Shown here piece by piece: positions 60,157 through 64,000 of a DNA stretch of 64,000 nucleotides (positions are counted from its first letter, which is position 1; the number at the start of each line of letters is the position of its first letter). The translations under genes were made by a program, and so were the position numbers. Below the pieces are notes generated by a model that saw only the letters and a list, made by a program, of their open reading frames with translations, was not told the origin of the DNA and searched no databases. This DNA comes from Mucilaginibacter flavus. GTDB lineage: Bacteria > Bacteroidota > Bacteroidia > Sphingobacteriales > Sphingobacteriaceae. The DNA is taken from positions 76,673 through 140,672 of the forward strand of contig NZ_JAUFPS010000034.1 of NCBI RefSeq assembly GCF_030409315.1. The letters are read 5' to 3'.

Positions 60157-60225
60157 ATCATCTGCAAATTGCCTTCCATCTGCACATTTGAAATCTGCAT
60201 ATCTGCACATCCATGATCCGCACAT
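60157..60225. repeat. ATCTGCACATTTGAAATCTG repeat downstream of metG
   Basis: CATCATCTGCAAATTGCC...ATCTGCACATTTGAAATCTG and ATATCTGCACATCC match the cluster at 8204-8271 (20 nt exact at 60188-60207). It starts directly after the metG stop codon. Confidence 0.8.
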
Positions 60226-62298
60226 CTACCGTATCACTGATCCATTATGAAAATCTTCTACCGGGGCAACAAAGCTTAATTTGCCTTCGCTGTTCTCGGC
60301 CATCAGGATCATTCCTTGCGATAGGATGCCTTTGATCTCGCGTGGTTCCAGGTTTACCAATATGCTTACCTTTTGCCCTATGATGGCTTCGGGCTCGTAA
60401 TATTCGGCAATGCCCGATACTACCGTACGCTGATCGATGCCGGTATCAATAGTCAGTTTCAGCAGTTTTTTGGTTTTGGCTACTTTCTCCGCCGCAAGGA
60501 TGGTTCCAGTACGGATATCCATGGTGGCAAAGCTTTCGTAGTTGATATTTTCTTTAGCCGCCTGTAAGGTAACAGTTGGCGCAGGCGCGGCTGCGGCTTT
60601 TTTAGCCTGTAGCTTTTGCAATTGCTGCTCTATTACCTCGTCCTCTATCTTTTCAAATAACAGTGAAGCCGGGTTTAACTGGTGGCCGTTGTTGAAATGA
60701 ATCTCCTGGTCGTAAGCAATAGTCTCTTCCGGCCAGTTTAGCATGCCCAGGATCTTTTTAGCCGTTACCGGTAAAAATGCTTGCGCCACGGTAGCCAGGT
60801 GGCCCATGATCAACAAACCATTATGTAAGGCCTCTTTAGTGGCTTCAGGATCTGTTTTAACAGTCTTCCAAGGCTCCTTTTCCGTTAGGTACACATTGCC
60901 AAGGCGGGCAATAGACATTACCGCCTGTAGCGCCTGGCGATAGCGATACGCCTCCAGGTTTTTTTCTATTTCATTGTAAAAAACACCAATTTCTGTTTTC
61001 AGGTATTCGTCATGCAGTTCAATTTTTTCGGTGGCGGCTTCGATCTTACCATCATAAAATTTGTGCATCAAGGTCATTACCCGGTTTACAAAGTTGCCAA
61101 AAATGGCTACCAGTTCATTATTTACACGGGCCTGATAATCTTTCCAGGTAAACTCGCTGTCGCTGGTTTCTGGTAGTATGGAGGTAAGCACATAGCGTAA
61201 TTCGTCTTGTTTGCCTGGCAGTTCTTCCAGGTATTCGTGCAGCCAAACGGCGTGGTTGCGCGAGGTAGAAAGCTTATCGCCCTCTAAATTTAAAAACTCG
61301 TTGGCTGGCACGTTTTGTGGTAAAATGTATTCGCCGTGGGCGTGCAGTATAGATGGGAAAATAATACAGTGGAAAACAATATTATCCTTACCTATAAAAT
61401 GCAGCAGGCAGGCATCATCCTGCTCGTCGGCTTGTTTTTTCCAGTATAGTTTCCAGTCCTTATCATTATCAATAGCCCATTGTTTGGTGGCCGATATATA
61501 GCCTATCGGCGCATCCATCCAAACGTATAGCTTTTTGCCTTTGGCTTCTTCTAAGGGCACATCAATACCCCAATCCAAATCGCGGGTCATGGAGCGGGGT
61601 TGCAAGCCCGATTTTAACCATGACGTACATTGCCCAAACACATTGGTTTTCCATTCACCGTCTTTGGTAGCTATCCATTGCTCCAACCAGGGCTGGTATT
61701 TATCAAGCGGTAGGTACCAGTGTTTGGTTAATTTTAATACCGGGGTTTTACCGCTCAGGGTTGATATGGGGTTAATCAGGTCGGTTGGGTTCAATGACGT
61801 TCCGCAGCGTTCGCACTGATCGCCGTAGGCGTTTTCATTATGGCAATTGGGGCAGGTGCCGGTAATATATCTATCGGCCAAAAACTGCTGGTAATCCTCA
61901 TCGTAATATTGCTCGCTCAGCTTTTCTACAAACTCATCTTTTTCATATAGGTTCAGGAAAAACTCCTGCGAAAGATCATGATGTATTGGCGACGATGTGC
62001 GGTGGTAAATATCAAAAGCGATCCCAAAATCTTCAAAGCTTTGTTTGATCTGGGCGTGGTATTTATCAATGATAGCCTGCGGCGTGGTACCTTCTTTTTT
62101 GGCTTTGATGGTGATGGCCGCGCCATGCTCGTCTGAACCGCAGATGTACACCACATCCTTTTTTTTGAGCCTTAAATGACGTACAAAAATATCGGCAGGC
62201 AAATAAGCCCCGGCAAGGTGACCAATATGCAACGGCCCATTGGCATAAGGCAGTGCCGAAGTAACAGTATATCGTTTATATTTGTTGAGTTGTGACAT
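60226..62298 (-). CDS. metG: Methionyl-tRNA synthetase
   Basis: The ATG at 62298 (MSQLNKYKRYTVTSALPYA, 690 aa) is chosen over a frame 10 codons longer. HIGH is H24-H27 (GPLHIGH). A zinc knuckle reads CPNCHNENAYGDQCERCG, the KMSKS loop is DKLSTSRN, and a C-terminal tRNA-binding OB domain (about 585-690) starts DIRTGTILAAEKV. It charges tRNA-Met. The C-terminus ends FHNGSVIR right at a dispersed repeat. Confidence 0.96.
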   Translation of the reverse strand: MSQLNKYKRYTVTSALPYANGPLHIGHLAGAYLPADIFVRHLRLKKKDVVYICGSDEHGAAITIKAKKEGTTPQAIIDKYHAQIKQSFEDFGIAFDIYHRTSSPIHHDLSQEFFLNLYEKDEFVEKLSEQYYDEDYQQFLADRYITGTCPNCHNENAYGDQCERCGTSLNPTDLINPISTLSGKTPVLKLTKHWYLPLDKYQPWLEQWIATKDGEWKTNVFGQCTSWLKSGLQPRSMTRDLDWGIDVPLEEAKGKKLYVWMDAPIGYISATKQWAIDNDKDWKLYWKKQADEQDDACLLHFIGKDNIVFHCIIFPSILHAHGEYILPQNVPANEFLNLEGDKLSTSRNHAVWLHEYLEELPGKQDELRYVLTSILPETSDSEFTWKDYQARVNNELVAIFGNFVNRVMTLMHKFYDGKIEAATEKIELHDEYLKTEIGVFYNEIEKNLEAYRYRQALQAVMSIARLGNVYLTEKEPWKTVKTDPEATKEALHNGLLIMGHLATVAQAFLPVTAKKILGMLNWPEETIAYDQEIHFNNGHQLNPASLLFEKIEDEVIEQQLQKLQAKKAAAAPAPTVTLQAAKENINYESFATMDIRTGTILAAEKVAKTKKLLKLTIDTGIDQRTVVSGIAEYYEPEAIIGQKVSILVNLEPREIKGILSQGMILMAENSEGKLSFVAPVEDFHNGSVIR

Positions 62299-62325
62299 TA
62301 AAATCGCGGCTTTATAAATAATTTG

Positions 62326-62333
62326 CAAAGATA
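62326..62333 (-). promoter_or_regulatory. metG promoter -7 element
   Basis: TATCTTTG on the minus strand matches TAnnTTTG exactly, 27 bp before the metG ATG. The region where a -33 motif should lie is the GTCGGAAAG repeat at 62341, so the upstream element is unclear. Confidence 0.45.
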
Positions 62334-62340
62334 ACTTTTT

Positions 62341-62524
62341 AGTCGGAAAGTGTGAGGAAGTCGGGAAAGTCCGGAAGTCCGCATAAGTCCGAAAGAAAAA
62401 AGTTTTTGAAATATGAATAAATCAGATTCCATAGAAAATACACCCAACGGAGCGTCTTCCGGACTTCCGGACTTTCCGACTCCCGGACTTCCCGACTTCC
62501 GGACTTCCCGACTTCCGGACTTTT
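62341..62524. repeat. GTCCGGAAGTC inverted repeat spanning a gene start
   Basis: The left arm (62341-62394) has AGTCGGAAAG...AGTCCGGAAGTCC units; the right arm (62455-62524) has GGACTTCCGGACTTTCCGAC and related units in the opposite orientation. The spacer holds the ATG (62413) of the LD-carboxypeptidase gene. The right arm is translated in that gene. Confidence 0.8.
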
Positions 62525-63402
62525 TAAAAAAAGGAGATAAAATAGCCATCACCTGTCCGGCCAAAAAGTTACCCAACCCAATGACCGATGCCATCGCGCT
62601 TTTACAATCATGGGGACTGGAAGTTGTTTTGGGCGAAACCCTAAATTTATCATACCATCAGTTTGCCGGCGACGACGATCAGAGAGCTCGAGACCTTCAA
62701 CGTTTTATTGATGACGATAGTATAAAAGCCATTATAGCCGCCCGCGGCGGATATGGAACGGTGCGGATGATTGATAAAGTCGATTTTAGCCGTTTTGCTA
62801 AGCATCCTAAATGGCTCATCGGCTTTAGCGATATCACCGTACTGCATACCCATTTATTTGCAAATTACCAGGCGCAAACCATACACGGGCAAATGCCGGT
62901 GAATATACCTGACGCTTCTGCCCGCTCGCTGGAAACTTTGCGCAAAGCCCTGTTTGGCGAAGCGCTGAGTTATGAATTTACAACGCATAACCATAACCGC
63001 CCAGGAAACGCCAAAGGCATTCTTGTTGGCGGCAATTTATCGTTGTTGGTGGCGGTTTCTGGCTCGGTATCAGATATTGATTATACCTGTAAAATACTTT
63101 TTATTGAGGATGTAGGCGAATACCTGTACAGTATTGACCGTATGCTGCGCTGCCTTGATCGTGCCGGTAAGCTTAAAAACCTGGCAGGGCTTGTTGTTGG
63201 CGGCTTTACCGATGCCAAGGATAATGATATCCCCTTTGGCCAAACCGTGCCGGATATTATTATGGATATTGTAAAAGCTTATGATTATCCCGTATGCTTT
63301 GATTTCCCGACTGGGCATGTTCCCGATAATTGTAGTTTGATATTTGGACGTATGGTTACATTGAGCGTTCAGGAACACGGGGGGGCATTAAACTTTGTCT
63401 GA
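62413..63402 (+). CDS. LD-carboxypeptidase with repeat-encoded N-terminal extension
   Basis: This 329-residue S66-family peptidase trims the terminal D-Ala from recycled murein tetrapeptides, normally in the cytoplasm. Core motifs are present: LKKGDKIAITCPA, AARGGYGT, GFSDITVLH with the nucleophile Ser, FIEDVGEY with the Glu, and PTGHVPDN with the His. The family core starts near residue 37. Residues of about 15-37, including two GLPDF and one RLPDF, are encoded by the GGACTTCCGGACTT repeat. No in-frame ATG lies between the repeat and the core. Confidence 0.88.
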   Translation: MNKSDSIENTPNGASSGLPDFPTPGLPDFRTSRLPDFLKKGDKIAITCPAKKLPNPMTDAIALLQSWGLEVVLGETLNLSYHQFAGDDDQRARDLQRFIDDDSIKAIIAARGGYGTVRMIDKVDFSRFAKHPKWLIGFSDITVLHTHLFANYQAQTIHGQMPVNIPDASARSLETLRKALFGEALSYEFTTHNHNRPGNAKGILVGGNLSLLVAVSGSVSDIDYTCKILFIEDVGEYLYSIDRMLRCLDRAGKLKNLAGLVVGGFTDAKDNDIPFGQTVPDIIMDIVKAYDYPVCFDFPTGHVPDNCSLIFGRMVTLSVQEHGGALNFV

Positions 63403-63476
63403 ATCAGAATCTTCAGAATTAAAGAATTAACAGAATAATAATCATCACTCATTAAATAAATTTCAATCTACCAGAT

Positions 63477-63884
63477 ATGGCATTATTAAGCAATTTAGGC
63501 AATTACAGAAATTTAGGTTTATTAATTATCCGCGTTGGTTTGGGTATTATGTTTATATATCATGGCTACCCCAAACTAATGGGAGGCCCTAAAGAATGGA
63601 CCGAACTTGGCGGCTCTATGAAATATGTGGGTATTCATTTTTTACCGGTGGCCTGGGGTTTCCTGGCTGCAGCCACCGAACTTTTAGGCGGTTTTTTACT
63701 CATCATTGGCCTCGCCTTCAGGCCGGTGTGTATATTGATGCTGATTAACCTTATCGTGGCTGCATTAATGCACTTTGGCAGCGGCGGCAATTTAGGCGAT
63801 GCGGCCCACGCTATTGAAGATGCTATAGTATTTGCCGGGCTGATATTTATTGGGCCAGGGAAATATAGTGTGGATAAAAAGTAA
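63477..63884 (+). CDS. DoxX-family membrane protein
   Basis: This 135-residue protein has four helices and DoxX motifs: LLIIRVGLGIMFIYHGYPKL, LAAATELLGGFLLIIGLAFR and AIEDAIVFAGLIFIGPGKYS. DoxX proteins are linked to redox or sulfur stress, but the biochemistry of this subgroup is unsettled. It lies 74 bp after the LD-carboxypeptidase gene, with a CTGAATCAGAATC-type repeat between. Confidence 0.85.
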   Translation: MALLSNLGNYRNLGLLIIRVGLGIMFIYHGYPKLMGGPKEWTELGGSMKYVGIHFLPVAWGFLAAATELLGGFLLIIGLAFRPVCILMLINLIVAALMHFGSGGNLGDAAHAIEDAIVFAGLIFIGPGKYSVDKK

Positions 63885-63910
63885 TATTTGCAATAAACAT
63901 TTTCAGCCGT

Positions 63911-63973
63911 TGTTTTTATAGTCATAATGAATGATATTTTTTATAAATATCATTCATTATGACTATAAAAACA
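63911..63973. repeat. Perfect inverted repeat with 29-bp arms
   Basis: The arms TGTTTTTATAGTCATAATGA... (63911-63939) and the exact complement (63945-63973) flank a 5-nt TTTAT loop. It is AT-rich, unlike the terminators nearby. Each arm contains an ATGACTATAAAAACA start-like sequence pointing outward. Confidence 0.9.
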
Positions 63974-64000
63974 CTTATCACTATTGGGGGTTCTTACCCT
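63959..64000 (+). CDS. Possible gene start at the right edge (partial)
   Basis: An ATG at 63959 inside the right arm of the inverted repeat opens a frame of 14 codons to the window end (MTIKTLITIGGSYP). The short length leaves this open. The opposite arm offers the same first five codons on the minus strand, where they lead into a shadow frame of the DoxX gene. Confidence 0.35.
   Translation, partial: MTIKTLITIGGSYP

Noticed and set aside
59864-60250. Plus-strand 128-codon open frame
   Set aside because: It runs antisense through the tRNA-Arg gene, its terminator and the metG-adjacent repeat, so it is chance.
62299-62412. SAM riboswitch or T-box ahead of metG
   Set aside because: No SAM-I core, no T-box sequence and no terminator; the region is a -7 element followed by the GTCGGAAAG repeat.

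Overview
The window reads as chromosome of a Bacteroidota bacterium, most likely of the Sphingobacteriaceae (Mucilaginibacter/Pedobacter type; the genus is inferred). The reasons are SusC/SusD and GH92 genes, PafA-type phosphatase, promoters of the -33 TTTG / -7 TAnnTTTG kind, a lack of clear Shine-Dalgarno sites, and many short dispersed palindromic repeats between genes. I saw no rRNA, transposase, prophage or CRISPR array. There is one tRNA, tRNA-Arg(CCU).

Layout. 1-9.2 kb is housekeeping, mostly on the minus strand: a TonB-domain protein; an operon of LolC/E-like permease, lipoprotein, rbfA and an M23 peptidase; an MBL hydrolase; a SprT-like protein; feoAB; gcvH-vanZ-lipoprotein. 9.4-11.3 kb holds an ECF sigma factor overlapping a membrane anti-sigma-like/TonB chimera. 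11.3-20 kb holds a short LMW-PTP, three secreted or membrane unknowns, an M20 amidohydrolase, three tandem FKBP-type lipoproteins, aspS and an acyltransferase. 20-27.3 kb is a TPP-riboswitch locus: TonB receptor, PnuT-like transporter, flavin monooxygenase-like protein, PafA-like phosphatase and ThiE/TenI-like protein, which together suggest thiamin (phosphate) scavenging. 28.9-32.2 kb is trpE-trpG-trpC behind a textbook ribosome-mediated attenuator with a leader peptide carrying tandem Trp codons; trpD is missing from between trpG and trpC. 32.3-42.1 kb is a glycan-use locus (SusD, SusC, GH92, an unassigned TIM-barrel enzyme). 42.4-53.3 kb includes a CRTAC1-like VCBS/ASPIC protein, a polysaccharide deacetylase, an LRR-protein kinase, and a two-component pair flanked by two copies of one promoter module. 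53.7-64 kb holds an M28 peptidase, an acyltransferase, an orphan histidine kinase, tRNA-Arg, metG, an LD-carboxypeptidase and a DoxX protein.

The main signals beyond gene calls are four. (1) The trp attenuator. (2) A TPP riboswitch whose central junction carries an extra helix of about 90 nt made of repeat-like sequence. (3) A duplicated promoter/hairpin module on both sides of the two-component system, each copy ahead of a small membrane-peptide ORF. (4) Dispersed intergenic repeats that run into coding sequence and supply the N- or C-terminal residues of at least five proteins. All calls are from reading the sequence; no database search was run.
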